Assembly (NCBI RefSeq): GCF_030345795.1
Contig: NZ_JAUALB010000001.1
Coordinates: 4,394,001-4,458,000 of the forward strand
Direction of reading: 5' to 3'
Origin: Micromonospora sp. WMMA1363
GTDB taxonomy: Bacteria > Actinomycetota > Actinomycetes > Mycobacteriales > Micromonosporaceae
Length of the DNA: 64,000 nucleotides
Numbering within the stretch: position 1 is the stretch's first letter; the number at the start of each line of letters is the position of its first letter. Shown here in pieces: positions 14,822-23,655 of this stretch. A program made the translations under genes and the position numbers. The notes beneath the pieces are model-generated. The model searched no databases and had not been told where the DNA came from. It saw only the letters and a program-made list of their open reading frames with translations.

Positions 14822-15774
14822 TCAGGCGGGTGTGGTCTGGACGGCGGTGAACAGGTTGTCGAACGCGGACTGCCAGGGCCAGTGCTCGGGTAGGTGCAGG
14901 TGAACGGTGCGGGCTCGGTGCGCGAGGCGGGCGGCGACGTTGATGATCCGGGTCCGGATCGAGGCGGTTCTGGCGGTCGCGTTGGCGCCGGCAGTCAGGT
15001 GACCGGCGGTGCGGGTGAGGTTGTGGGCGATCGCGGCGCAAGTCAGCCAGGCGTCGTTGGCGCTGAACCGGCCGGACGGCAGGTGCGCGATAGGCCCGGC
15101 GATCAGGTCGGCGGTGACCTGCTCGATGATCGCGTGTTGGCGGTGCTGGGCTTCGGCCTGCACGAGGGTGAACGGGCTGTCGGTGAAGACCGCGTGATAC
15201 CGGTAGGCCGCAAGGAGTTCCTCCTGGCCCGGAGCTTGGGCGGGGTCGTCGCGGCGGATCCGGCGCACGATCAGCCGGGCGGTCACCGCGTGGCGGGTGC
15301 CGACGAACGCGGTGTACTCGGTCTCGGCGATCTGCGCGTCGGAGATCCACCGCTCGGCGTCCTCGTCCCAGACGGCCTGCGGATATCGATGTCGATCCAC
15401 TGGTTGTCGGCGATGCTCTCGCAAGCGGTGCGGATCTTCGCGTCGATGCGGGTGGTGACCGAGAACCGCACCCGGCGGCGTCGGCAGGCGGTGATGACGG
15501 TCTTGGCGTAGAACGCTGAGTCGGCCCGCAGGACGATCTCGCCGGTGGCGCCGCAGGCGCGGGCGGTGGTGATCGTCTCGGCGATCATGTTGGCCGCGCC
15601 GCGGGCGGAGCCGGCATTACCACTGCGCCGCCGGGTGGCGGCGATCACCGGCGCTGCGAGGGGTGTCGAGAGCGTGGCGAGGAGCGGGTTGTAGCCGCGC
15701 AGTTGCAGGTCCCGATTGTGGTAACCCAACTCGATCTCCAGCCCGACGCCGTCGACGCCGTCTTTCGACATCAC
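14822..15774 (-). pseudogene. IS1380-family transposase, truncated and frameshifted
   Basis: Two adjacent frames together give the last two thirds of an IS1380 transposase. The upstream piece (15774 to about 15400) has RGYNPLLATLSTPLAAPVI and EIVLRADSAFYAKTV with the second catalytic Asp. The downstream piece (about 15424 to 14822) has QRHQ...EQVTADL, a SANDAWLTCAAIAHNLTR helix and the final HLPEHWPWQSAFDNLF. The shift lies at about 15360-15424 and the N-terminal third is gone. It is unrelated in detail to the intact IS1380 transposases elsewhere in the window and marks an old insertion beside the attachment site. Confidence 0.85.
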
Positions 15775-15967
15775 CGGGCTGAGACGCTCATTGGCAACCT
15801 CGTACCTGAGTTGTAGCGGTTAGTGACCACTCCAGCCGAGGTTGTTCAGGAGGGGTCGGGCTGGCCTGTGTCGAGATGGGGTTGCAGGGTGTGCTGGTCG
15901 GCCTCGCTTGTCGCAGCCTGCCCATATGGTCGTGGCCTCCTGGTAGGCGAGGTTGAGGGGTGACGGT

Positions 15968-16348
15968 GTGGTCGGGTGGAGGGTAGGTCAGAGGGCGCGG
16001 TTGATGCAGGATCATCGAGCCCCGGATCGTCCCGCGTTGAAGGTGAAGATCGGCGACGTGGTGACGCTGGGTAAGAAAGACGAGCAGACCTGGCCTGCCT
16101 TCATTTGGGCGGTAGACGCCGCCGGGATTGGTGGCTGGGTGCCGGAGCGGTACTTTCGGCGCATCGGTGCCGCAGATGCCGCAGAGGTGGTGCGAGGCTA
16201 TGACACGACCGAGCTATCGGCAGACGCGGGTTCGGTGGTCAAAGTGTTGGACGTCGACGTAGAGAGCGGCTGGTTGTGGTGTCGAGCCGATAACGGTGCC
16301 GCTGGATGGGTTCCCATTTTGGCGCTGGAGGACGCTGAAGCTCCTTGA
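15968..16348 (+). CDS. Tandem SH3-domain protein
   Basis: 126 residues from GTG at 15968 with GAGGGG 7 nt ahead; an ATG at 16004 is possible. Two variant SH3 barrels are seen: about residues 15-62 (ALKVKIGDVVTLGKKDEQTWP to GGWVPERYF) and 70-120 (VRGYDTTELSADAGSVVKV to GAAGWVPILAL). Proteins of this type are common in bacteria without known partners and presumably bind peptides or act in stress responses. No operon partner is visible. Confidence 0.75.
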   Translation: MVGWRVGQRARLMQDHRAPDRPALKVKIGDVVTLGKKDEQTWPAFIWAVDAAGIGGWVPERYFRRIGAADAAEVVRGYDTTELSADAGSVVKVLDVDVESGWLWCRADNGAAGWVPILALEDAEAP

Positions 16349-16484
16349 GTGAGACGTTCTCGAACCCAGCGTGAAGCTGAGGGCCTTCGTCGTTACCTGA
16401 CGGGGCGGTGCCCTGAACGCTTGCTCGTCCGGATCAGCCCACCTGCGGGCAGCGAGCCGCGCACCGGGGCGGCTGCGCGTCCGG

Positions 16485-18047
16485 TCAGTCGTAGTAGCGG
16501 CGCAGTTCGCGGGTGAGTATCTTGCCGGTGGCGTTGCGCGGAAGGTACTTCACGAACACCACGTCCCGGGGCACCGAGAAGCGGGCGAGGTAGTGTCGGA
16601 CGTACTCGCGGACCGCCTCCGGGTCGAGCGTCTCGCCGGGGTGCAGGGCGAGGAAGGCGGCGAGCCGCTGCCCGTATTCGGTGTCCGGTACGCCGATCAC
16701 GGCCGCCTCGCGGACCTGGGGGAGCTGGGCGAGCAGGTGCTCCACCTCGGACGGGAAGACGTTCTCCCCACCGGAGACGATCATGTCGTCGGCGCGGCCG
16801 TCGACGAAGAGCTGGCCGTCGGCGTCCAGCCGGCCCAGGTCGCCGGTGTCGACCAGGCCGTCGCGGCGCTCCCGGTCGCCTCCCGAGGTGTACCCCTCGA
16901 AGAGCATCTCGTTGCCGACGAAGATGCGGCCGACCACGCCGCGGGGAACCGGCTCGCCCAGCTCGTCCAGGACGGCCACCCGGGTGCCGCGCGGGGGGCG
17001 CCCGGCGGTGGTCGGTGCGGTCCGCAGCTCCGCGGGCCCGGCGATGGCAGCCCACGAGACCTCAGTGGAGCCGTACAGGGTGTAGAGGACGTCGCCGTAG
17101 GTGTCCATGAAGGTGGTCGCGAGGCCGCCGGGCAGCGCGGAGCCGCTGAGCGCGACCGCCGTGAGCCGGGGGCGCGGGTCCGGCGGCGGCACCTCCATCA
17201 ACCGCTGCACCATCACGGGTACGGCGAAGAGCGCGTTGCACCGGTGCGTGACGAGGGCGGCGAGCGTGGCGGCCGGATCGAAGCGGCGGTGCAGCACGAT
17301 CGTGGTGCGCAGGGCGAAGCACACCTGGAGCGCGGCGAACCCCCAGGTGTGGAAGATCGGGGCGGCTATCAGCACCCGGTCCCGGACGTGCAGTGGGATC
17401 CGGTCGATGATGGCGACCAGTGGGCCGAAACCGTTCGGGGTGGGCCGCCGTGCGCCCTTCGGCGCCCCGGTGGTCCCCGACGTGAGGACGATGATCTGGC
17501 CGTCCTGCTCCGGTGGCCGCAGCTCGCTGGGGAGGACGCTCACCGTCAGCTCCTCGCGGGCCCGCTCGTCGAGGCGGGGCAGCTCGCTGGGGAGTCCGCG
17601 GAGCAGCTCGGCGAATTCGTCGTCGTGCACCAGCAGCCGCAGCCGGTGCTCCGCGGCGACGGTGGCGAGCTGCCCGGCCGAGAGCCCGGTGTTGACCAGC
17701 ACGGCGTCGACGCCGAGCAGGGTGGCGGCGACGATGGTCTCGATCAGGCCGTGGTGGTTGCGGCCGAGCACGGCCATCCGGTCCCCGGCGTGCAGCCCGT
17801 ACGCCGCGCGCAGCGCCCGGGCCAGCGATTCGGACCGGTCGAGCAGCTCGGCGTACGACAGCTTGGCACCGTGTTCGTCGATCACCGCCGTCCGGTCGGG
17901 GTCCCGTGCGGCGGCCTGGCGCAGCTCGCCGGCGAGGCTCCAGCCCCACCGGCGGAGCGCGTCCAGCTGGGCGGCGACGCGAATGGGGCGGCCGGGGGTG
18001 AGTAGCCCGCGCCGGTTCAGAGTGGCGACGATGAACGGCAGGTCCAT
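16485..18047 (-). CDS. Acyl-CoA synthetase, AMP-forming
   Basis: 520 residues from ATG at 18047, preceded by AAGGAGAG. The adenylate-forming motifs are complete: LTSGTTGAPKGARR (P-loop), YGSTEVSW, GDLGR, GRADDMIVSGGENV (hinge) and the C-terminal LPRNATGKILTREL with the catalytic Lys. It activates a fatty or related acid to the acyl-CoA via acyl-AMP. It belongs with the acyl-CoA dehydrogenase, MaoC, FabG4-like and thiolase genes that follow, a set for beta-oxidation-like metabolism. A hairpin upstream separates it from the dehydrogenase unit, so it may have its own promoter. Confidence 0.88.
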   Translation of the reverse strand: MDLPFIVATLNRRGLLTPGRPIRVAAQLDALRRWGWSLAGELRQAAARDPDRTAVIDEHGAKLSYAELLDRSESLARALRAAYGLHAGDRMAVLGRNHHGLIETIVAATLLGVDAVLVNTGLSAGQLATVAAEHRLRLLVHDDEFAELLRGLPSELPRLDERAREELTVSVLPSELRPPEQDGQIIVLTSGTTGAPKGARRPTPNGFGPLVAIIDRIPLHVRDRVLIAAPIFHTWGFAALQVCFALRTTIVLHRRFDPAATLAALVTHRCNALFAVPVMVQRLMEVPPPDPRPRLTAVALSGSALPGGLATTFMDTYGDVLYTLYGSTEVSWAAIAGPAELRTAPTTAGRPPRGTRVAVLDELGEPVPRGVVGRIFVGNEMLFEGYTSGGDRERRDGLVDTGDLGRLDADGQLFVDGRADDMIVSGGENVFPSEVEHLLAQLPQVREAAVIGVPDTEYGQRLAAFLALHPGETLDPEAVREYVRHYLARFSVPRDVVFVKYLPRNATGKILTRELRRYYD

Positions 18048-18072
18048 GCCACGGCTCTCCTTCGGCGGTACG

Positions 18073-18104
18073 CGAAGGGCCCCCGGTGTGCCGGAGGCCC
18101 TTCG
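18073..18104 (-). terminator. Terminator between acyl-CoA dehydrogenase and synthetase
   Basis: 14-bp stem with a single mismatch (18073-18086 with 18091-18104), loop TGTG, about 67 nt after the dehydrogenase stop. Confidence 0.75.
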
Positions 18105-18170
18105 GTGACCAATGGTCCCGGTGACCGCGCACACCGCGCACCGAGGCGCCGGGCGGCCGGATGGCCCGGG

Positions 18171-19385
18171 TCAGCGGATCTGGACGCCGGAGATTGCCCG
18201 GGAGATGACCAGCCGCTGGATCTCCGAGGTGCCCTCGAAGATGGTGTAGATCTTGGCGTCCCGGTACCAGCGTTCGACCGGATGGTCGCGCAGGAAGCCG
18301 GCACCGCCGAGCAGTTGCACCGCCTTGTCGGTGACGGCGATGGCCACCTCGCCGGCTTTCAGCTTGGACATCGAACCCTCGCCCGCGGTGAAGGACCGGT
18401 TGTTGCGGCCCATCCAGGATGCGCGCCAGACCAGCAGTCGGGCGGCGTCGATCTCCATCTTCATGTCGGCCAGCGCGAACGCCACCGCCTGGTTCTCGAT
18501 GATGGGTCGCCCGAACTGGACCCGTTCCTTCGCGTACTCCAGCGCGTACTCGTAGGCGGCGCGGGCCACGCCGAGCGCCTGCGCGCCGACGGTGGGCCGG
18601 GACAGCTCGAACGTGCGCATCGCCGCCTGCCCGGAGGCGCGCTGCCCGGAGCGGGCCCGGGCCAACCGCTGGTCCAGGGCGTCCTTGCCGCCGAGCAGGC
18701 AGCGCCCCGGCACCCGTACGTCGTCGAGGAAGACGTCAGCGGTGTGCGACGCGCGTAGACCCAGCTTGCGCAGCTTGCGGGTGGCGCTGAGCCCGGCGGT
18801 TCCCGGTGGTACGACGAACGCGGCCTGGCCCCGCGACCCCAACTCCGGGTCGACGGAGGCGGTGACCACGTGCACTCCGGCGATGCCGCCGTTGGTGGCG
18901 TACGCCTTCTGTCCGCGCAGCACCCACTCGTCGGTGGCCTCGTCGTAGACCGCCCGGGTGCGCATCGCGCCGACGTCGGAGCCGGCCTCCGGCTCGCTGG
19001 AGCAGAACGCCGCGACGGCGGGCGAGTCGATGTCGCCGAAGCACTGCGGCACCCACTCGACGAGTTGGTCGGGAGTGCCCGCCCCGTAGATGGCGGCGAC
19101 GGCGAGACCGGTGCCGAAGATGCTCAGGCCGATGCCGGCGTCTCCCCAGAACAGCTCCTCGCTGGCGATGGGCAGGGAGAGCCCGGTGGGGTCGGCCCAG
19201 CAGGTGGTGAGGAACTCGAAACCGTAGAGGCCCACCTTGGCGGCCTCCTGGATGATCGGCCAAGGGGTCTCTTCCCGCGCGTCCCACTCGGCCGCGGCTG
19301 GGCGCACGACATCGGCGGCGAAGCCGTGCACCCAGTCGCGTAGATCCCGCTGTTCCTCCGTCAGGTCAAGCGAGAACTCGGCCAT
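18171..19385 (-). CDS. Acyl-CoA dehydrogenase
   Basis: 404 residues from ATG at 19385 (MAEFSLDLTEEQRDLRDWVH), 1 nt after the SCP2 stop. It has the flavin-site motif CSSEPEAGSDVGAMRT, the second signature QLLGGAGFLRDHPVERWYRDAKIYTIFEGTSEIQ with its catalytic-region Glu, and normal family length. It takes the first oxidation step of fatty-acyl-CoA breakdown, passing electrons through FAD to ETF. It is cotranscribed with the SCP2-like protein from a promoter that holds two predicted TetR sites, so it is likely repressed by the divergent TetR protein. Confidence 0.92.
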   Translation of the reverse strand: MAEFSLDLTEEQRDLRDWVHGFAADVVRPAAAEWDAREETPWPIIQEAAKVGLYGFEFLTTCWADPTGLSLPIASEELFWGDAGIGLSIFGTGLAVAAIYGAGTPDQLVEWVPQCFGDIDSPAVAAFCSSEPEAGSDVGAMRTRAVYDEATDEWVLRGQKAYATNGGIAGVHVVTASVDPELGSRGQAAFVVPPGTAGLSATRKLRKLGLRASHTADVFLDDVRVPGRCLLGGKDALDQRLARARSGQRASGQAAMRTFELSRPTVGAQALGVARAAYEYALEYAKERVQFGRPIIENQAVAFALADMKMEIDAARLLVWRASWMGRNNRSFTAGEGSMSKLKAGEVAIAVTDKAVQLLGGAGFLRDHPVERWYRDAKIYTIFEGTSEIQRLVISRAISGVQIR

Positions 19386-19386
19386 G

Positions 19387-19839
19387 TCAGGCCTTGGGGA
19401 TGTCGAACAGGTTGGCGATGTTGGCGGCCAGGCCCAGGTCACCCTTGGCCTTCAGCTTGCCGCTCATGAACATCATCACCGGGTTGGCGCCACCAGAGAC
19501 GATCTTGAGGAATTCCACCGGGCCCATGGTGAGGCTCAGCTTCGGGTCGTGCTGCGGGGTCTCGTTGACGGTGCAAGCGCCGTCGGCGATGGCTACCTCG
19601 TAGGTGTCGGTGCCGCCATCGGGACGCCCGGTGATGTTCCAGTGGATGGCTGCGCTGGTCGAGCCGGCCCGGTCGGCGCGGAACAGCTGCGGCATCCGGC
19701 CGAAGACCTCACTGAGGATCTTGCCGCGCAGGTCGCCGGACAGCACCTCGGCGATCTTGTCGTCGGGGGTGGACTTGACCAGCTGAGCGAACTCCTTGGG
19801 GCCCACGTTGGCGAAGTTGGCCGGGTCGAAGTCAGTCAT
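19387..19839 (-). CDS. SCP2 sterol-transfer family protein
   Basis: 150 residues. The C-terminal two thirds have the SCP2 lipid-pocket pattern: AAIHWNITG, then CTVNETPQHDPKLSLTM, a GPVEFLKIVSG helix and GKLKAKGDLGLAANIANLF. SCP2-like proteins bind lipids or acyl-CoAs and often accompany fatty-acid or steroid degradation genes. It is the first gene of the leftward unit, with the acyl-CoA dehydrogenase 1 nt behind. Confidence 0.88.
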   Translation of the reverse strand: MTDFDPANFANVGPKEFAQLVKSTPDDKIAEVLSGDLRGKILSEVFGRMPQLFRADRAGSTSAAIHWNITGRPDGGTDTYEVAIADGACTVNETPQHDPKLSLTMGPVEFLKIVSGGANPVMMFMSGKLKAKGDLGLAANIANLFDIPKA

Positions 19840-19861
19840 GATGGCGCACCTTCCGGGATTG

Positions 19862-19893
19862 GCTACTCGCGCGTAACCCTACGCACGAGTAGG
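19862..19893. promoter_or_regulatory. Twin TetR operator between SCP2 and tetR genes
   Basis: Two adjoining 16-mers, GCTACTCGCGCGTAAC (19862-19877) and CCTACGCACGAGTAGG (19878-19893), each resemble the palindrome at 23609-23624 (CCTACTGGCGAGTAGG). They fill the short divergent promoter region, the normal place for autoregulation by a TetR protein. Confidence 0.7.
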
Positions 19894-19905
19894 TATGCTC
19901 GCAAG

Positions 19906-20544
19906 GTGTCCAGCACCCCCACCTTCAAACGACTGCCCCGGGCCGTCCGCGAGCAGCAGATGCTCGACGCGGCCGTCAAGGTCTTCTCCCGTCGGGGCTA
20001 CCACGCGGCCAGCATGGACGAGATCGCCGACAACGCCGGCATCTCCAAACCCATGGTGTACGCGTACCTGGGCACCAAGGAGGAGCTTTTCGTCGCCTGC
20101 CTCCACCGCGAGGGCACCCGGATGATGCAGGCCATCGCCGGCGCGGTCGCCCCCGACCTGCCCGCCGACCAGCGGCTCTGGCGCGGGCTGCGCGCGTTCT
20201 TCGGGTTCGTCGGCGCCCACCGGGACGGCTGGGCGGTGCTCTACCGACAGGCCCGCGGCGAGCAGCCGTTCGCCGGCGAACTCGCCGCGATGCGCGCCCG
20301 GCTGGTCGAGGTGGCCGCCGGGATGCTCGACCACGCGCTGCGCGCCGAGGGGCACGAGGTGGCCGAGACCGAGCTGGAGGTCGTCGCGTACGCCCTGGTG
20401 GGCGCGACCGAGTCGCTGGCCGACTGGCTCGCCGACCACTCGGAGGCCGACCCGGAGAAGACCGCCACCCGGATGATGAACGTCGCCTGGCTCGGCGCCG
20501 CCCAACTCCTGGGCGGCACGACCTGGCGCCCGCCCACGGTGTGA
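19906..20544 (+). CDS. TetR-family regulator of the fatty-acid genes
   Basis: 212 residues from GTG at 19906, GCAAGGT just ahead. The N-terminal HTH is standard: QQMLDAAVKVFSRRGYHAAS, MDEIADNAGISKPMVYAYL, GTKEELF. The C-terminal ligand domain is helical with AFFGFVGAHRDGW. It is divergent from the SCP2/acyl-CoA dehydrogenase unit. Palindromes of the same type also stand in front of the FabG4-like and thiolase genes, so its likely regulon is the whole 18-25 kb lipid block, with an acyl-CoA as the inducer by analogy. Confidence 0.88.
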   Translation: MSSTPTFKRLPRAVREQQMLDAAVKVFSRRGYHAASMDEIADNAGISKPMVYAYLGTKEELFVACLHREGTRMMQAIAGAVAPDLPADQRLWRGLRAFFGFVGAHRDGWAVLYRQARGEQPFAGELAAMRARLVEVAAGMLDHALRAEGHEVAETELEVVAYALVGATESLADWLADHSEADPEKTATRMMNVAWLGAAQLLGGTTWRPPTV

Positions 20545-20592
20545 GCGAGAGTCTCGTCGCACGCCTCCAGGACGACGGGCCTCGTCGGCACG

Positions 20593-20609
20593 CCTTCCGA
20601 AGCGGAAGG
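20593..20609. terminator. Hairpin between convergent tetR and dedA
   Basis: Stem CCTTCCG/CGGAAGG with loop AAG lies between the two converging genes and can serve both. Confidence 0.6.
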
Positions 20610-20631
20610 GCCCTCGGTGACACCGTGGCCG

Positions 20632-21243
20632 TCACCGATCAACGGCGGCACGGCGTCGGTGGCGCACCCGGCGGACCACTTCGATCAGCACCGTGACCAC
20701 CACGGACAGCCCCAGGCCGGTCAGGATGCCGCGGAGCGGATCCCGCTGAAACGCGGTCCCACCGAAGTAACCCAGCAGCACGTTGTACAGCGCCCAGGTC
20801 ACCGCGGCGATCATGTCGTATACCAGGAACGACCGGAGTGGGTAGCGCACCGCACCCATGGTCAGCGTGACCGCTGTCCGGCCACCCGGGATGTACCGGG
20901 CGGTGGTGAGGATCATCCCCCCGTGCCGCTGCACCGCCCGGCGGGCCCACTCCGAGCTGGCCCGCCGCCGGCTGTCCTTCGGCACGTTGGCTAGCCGCCG
21001 CGCGCCGCCACCGCGCCCGATAGCGTACGAGACGTGGTCGCCGGCGATCGCGCCGAGCGCGGCGGACGCGGTGACTGCCGCCAGGTTCGGGTTGCCGCCG
21101 GTGGCGAGCACGGCGGCAGTGATCACTGCCGCCTCGCTGGGCACCACCGGGAAGAACGCGTCGACCGCGGTGAGCGTGAACAGCAGCAGGTATACCACGG
21201 GTGAGGTGACCAGCTGCCGCAGTAGGTCGAGCGCCGACTCCAT
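20632..21243 (-). CDS. DedA-family membrane protein
   Basis: 203 residues from ATG at 21243. The DedA (SNARE-associated) pattern is clear: FFPVVPSEAAVITAAVLA with the conserved acidic residue, GDHVSYAIGRGGG, then RYIPGGRTAVTLTMGA and the closing hydrophobic helix. About five membrane segments are seen. DedA proteins are believed to move phospholipids, especially undecaprenyl phosphate, across the membrane. The C-terminus is Arg-rich. It has no obvious link to the neighbouring lipid genes. Confidence 0.9.
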   Translation of the reverse strand: MESALDLLRQLVTSPVVYLLLFTLTAVDAFFPVVPSEAAVITAAVLATGGNPNLAAVTASAALGAIAGDHVSYAIGRGGGARRLANVPKDSRRRASSEWARRAVQRHGGMILTTARYIPGGRTAVTLTMGAVRYPLRSFLVYDMIAAVTWALYNVLLGYFGGTAFQRDPLRGILTGLGLSVVVTVLIEVVRRVRHRRRAAVDR

Positions 21244-21297
21244 GCCCTCATGCTCGGCGCCGGCGTGTCGACAGGGGCCTCTTCCGATCAAAAGACG

Positions 21298-22221
21298 TTA
21301 GGAAGGTGCCCTTCCCTCCGCTCGAAGGGTGCCGGTGAGGTGGGGGCGGGCGCGCGAGTCGTGCAGGGCGAAGTCACCGGCCGGGGTGCTACTGAAGCCG
21401 ACCGTGCTGGGCAGCGGCAACGGCAGCTTGAACGCCACGTCGACGGTGTAGGCGTCCGGCAGTCGCGGCTCCAGCGCGGCGAGGCAGCGCGCCTTGCTCC
21501 ACATGCCGTGCGCGATCGGCCGCGGGAAGCCGAACAACCGGGCCCCGAGCCGGGAGATGTGGATCGGGTTGTGGTCGCCGGACACCCGAGCGTAGGCCGG
21601 ACCCACCGACGGCTCGACCCGCCAGCGGGCAGCGGCGGCCGGAGCCGGGGGCCGGTCACTCCGGTCGTTCCGGTCGTTCCGGTCGCCGTCGGGCGTGTGC
21701 TTCTTGCCGAGGTACGTGGAAACGCCGCGCCACACCTCCTCGCCGCCGACCGAGCCGATCAGCACCAGGTCGAGCTGCCGGCCCCGGTCGTGCGGGCGCA
21801 GGTTTTCCGCGTACGTCGTGAAGTCGAGCGTCTCGTCGGCGCTGACCGGGCGGTGCACGGTGATCCGGTTGCCGACGTGTACCACGCCGGCCAGCGGAAT
21901 CGGGAACTCCGATGCCGTCATCAGGCGCAGCGCCAGCGGGAAGCCCATGACGTGCGGGAACGTCGCGGGCAGTCGGTCGGTGAGCCGGAACCCGCACACC
22001 CGGTCGTAATCCGCGAGGTGAGTTCGGTCGACGGCGACCCCGGCGACGGCCAGCTCGACCGCCGGCGGCTGCGGCGAACGTTGGCCGCCTCGGCCGGGCA
22101 GCGCGCCGAGCAACGCCCGGCGGTAGAGCGGTCCCGCCGCCGGCAGTTGCGTCAGTTCGACGCGGGACCGGGTGGCCCGCGCGGTGCCTGTGCCGATCTC
22201 GTGCGTCCGGTCGCCCGCCAT
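21298..22221 (-). CDS. MaoC-like hydratase (HtdX-like)
   Basis: 307 residues from ATG at 22221, overlapping the FabG4-like stop (TGATG). The C-terminal hot-dog domain has the hydratase motif YARVSGDHNPIHIS with the catalytic Asp/His pair and GFPRPIAHGMWSKA; the N-terminal half is a second hot-dog domain without it. A low-complexity Asp-Arg-Asn stretch links the two. It hydrates trans-2-enoyl thioesters. The order MaoC, FabG4-like, divergent thiolase is that of Rv0241c (htdX), fabG4 and fadA2 in Mycobacterium tuberculosis. Confidence 0.88.
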   Translation of the reverse strand: MAGDRTHEIGTGTARATRSRVELTQLPAAGPLYRRALLGALPGRGGQRSPQPPAVELAVAGVAVDRTHLADYDRVCGFRLTDRLPATFPHVMGFPLALRLMTASEFPIPLAGVVHVGNRITVHRPVSADETLDFTTYAENLRPHDRGRQLDLVLIGSVGGEEVWRGVSTYLGKKHTPDGDRNDRNDRSDRPPAPAAAARWRVEPSVGPAYARVSGDHNPIHISRLGARLFGFPRPIAHGMWSKARCLAALEPRLPDAYTVDVAFKLPLPLPSTVGFSSTPAGDFALHDSRARPHLTGTLRAEGRAPS

Positions 22222-23600
22222 CACGCCCCCAGCAGGCTCTGGCCGCAGACCCGGATGATGTTGCCGCTCACCGCGCCGCTCGCCGGCCAGGCGAGCCAGC
22301 CGATCGTCTCGGCCACGTCGACCGGCAGACCGCCCTGGGACATGCTGTTCATCCGCCGGCCGGCCTCACGCATCACCAGGGGGACACGCGCGGTCAACCG
22401 GGTCTCGATGAACCCCGGGGCGACGGCGTTGACGCTGATCTGCCGCTCGTGCAGCGCTGGGGCGAGCGACTGCACCAACCCGATCACACCGGCCTTGCTG
22501 GTGGCGTAGTTGGTCTGCCCGCGGTTGCCGGCGATCCCAGCGATCGAGGAGACCGCGACGATCCGTCCGCCGGCGGGGATCAGCTCCCGCTCCAGCAGCA
22601 CGTCGTTGATCCGCTCCTGGCTGGACAGGTTGACGTCGAGTACCTGGTCCCACCGGTCGACGTCCATCCGGCCGAGGGTCTTGTCGCGGGTGATGCCCGC
22701 GTTGTGCACCAGCACGTCGACCCGACCGTGCCGGTCGGCCAGGTGTTCGGCCAGCCGCACCGGCGCGTCCGGGGTGGTCAGGTCGAGCTGGACGGCGGTC
22801 GCGCCGATCGCGTTCGCCACCCTGGCCAGCTCGTCTCCGGCGGCGGGGAGGTCCAGAGCGATCACCTGCGCGCCGTCCCGGGCGAGGACACGGGCCAGCG
22901 CCGCCCCGATGCCGCGGGCCGCACCGGTGATCAGCGCGACCTGGCCGGCCAGCGGGCGGCGCCAGTCCGCCGGTGGCTCCGCGCGCCCGGCACCGACCCG
23001 GATCACCTGCCCTGACACGTACGCGGACCGTCCGGACAGCAGGAACCGGAGCGTCGCCTCCAGACTGGTGGGCGTGCCCGCGTCGCCGTCCCGGGTGACG
23101 TACACCAGTTGTGCGGTGACACCGCGACCGAACTCCTTGCCGATGCTGCGGGTCAGCCCCTCCACGGCGCGCTGGGCGGTGGCCTCGCGGGGCGACCGGC
23201 ACTCTTCGGGCCGGGTGCCGAGCACGACGACCCGGCCGCTGGGCAGCACCGACCGGGCGTGCGGGTGGAAGAAGTCGTACAGCTGGCGCAGGCCGGTCGA
23301 GTCGGTGATGCCGGTGGCGTCGTACACCAGGGCGGCGTACCGCTCACCGGCGCCAGCCGGGCCGGTGCCGGGGTCGGTGCCAACGGCCGGTTCGCGCAGC
23401 TCGACCCCGGCGGCGGTGAGGATCTTGCCGACCGGCTCGGCGAGGCGGCCACCGGCGGCGGCGCCGAGCAGGACGGGCCCGGGGGCGAGGGGGTCGCCGG
23501 GCGTGTACCGGCGCAGTCGCGGTGGGTCGGGCAGCCCCAGGCGCTTGACCAGCGCGCGACCGGCCCCCGATTGGACGAAGCTCGCGTACCTGTCGGTCAT
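22221..23600 (-). CDS. FabG4-like 3-oxoacyl reductase
   Basis: 459 residues, the size of high-molecular-weight FabG4 rather than the 245 of ordinary FabG. The first 210 residues form a flavodoxin-like domain without an intact cofactor loop. The C-terminal domain is a classical SDR: TGAARGIGAALA, LVHNAGITRDKTL, SSIAGIAGN, and the catalytic YATSK. It reduces 3-oxoacyl thioesters with NAD(P)H or works in reverse. It heads the unit with the MaoC gene, and a TetR-type palindrome lies 9 nt upstream of the start. Confidence 0.9.
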   Translation of the reverse strand: MTDRYASFVQSGAGRALVKRLGLPDPPRLRRYTPGDPLAPGPVLLGAAAGGRLAEPVGKILTAAGVELREPAVGTDPGTGPAGAGERYAALVYDATGITDSTGLRQLYDFFHPHARSVLPSGRVVVLGTRPEECRSPREATAQRAVEGLTRSIGKEFGRGVTAQLVYVTRDGDAGTPTSLEATLRFLLSGRSAYVSGQVIRVGAGRAEPPADWRRPLAGQVALITGAARGIGAALARVLARDGAQVIALDLPAAGDELARVANAIGATAVQLDLTTPDAPVRLAEHLADRHGRVDVLVHNAGITRDKTLGRMDVDRWDQVLDVNLSSQERINDVLLERELIPAGGRIVAVSSIAGIAGNRGQTNYATSKAGVIGLVQSLAPALHERQISVNAVAPGFIETRLTARVPLVMREAGRRMNSMSQGGLPVDVAETIGWLAWPASGAVSGNIIRVCGQSLLGA

Positions 23601-23608
23601 AGGCGTAG

Positions 23609-23624
23609 CCTACTGGCGAGTAGG
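23609..23624. promoter_or_regulatory. TetR operator between fabG4-like and fadA2-like genes
   Basis: CCTACTGGCGAGTAGG, a 16-bp palindrome with six-base arms, in the 55-bp divergent promoter region. It matches 13 of 16 bases of the second site at 19878-19893. Confidence 0.72.
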
Positions 23625-23655
23625 TTGAGGGCAAGCCTTTCGAGGAGGCGGGATC

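Noticed and set aside
16593..18108. Long open frames opposite to the acyl-CoA synthetase gene
   Set aside because: High-GC genes give long antisense frames; the real gene has complete motifs and a ribosome site.
21250..22509. 419-codon rightward frame over the MaoC gene
   Set aside because: Antisense shadow without known motifs or ribosome site.
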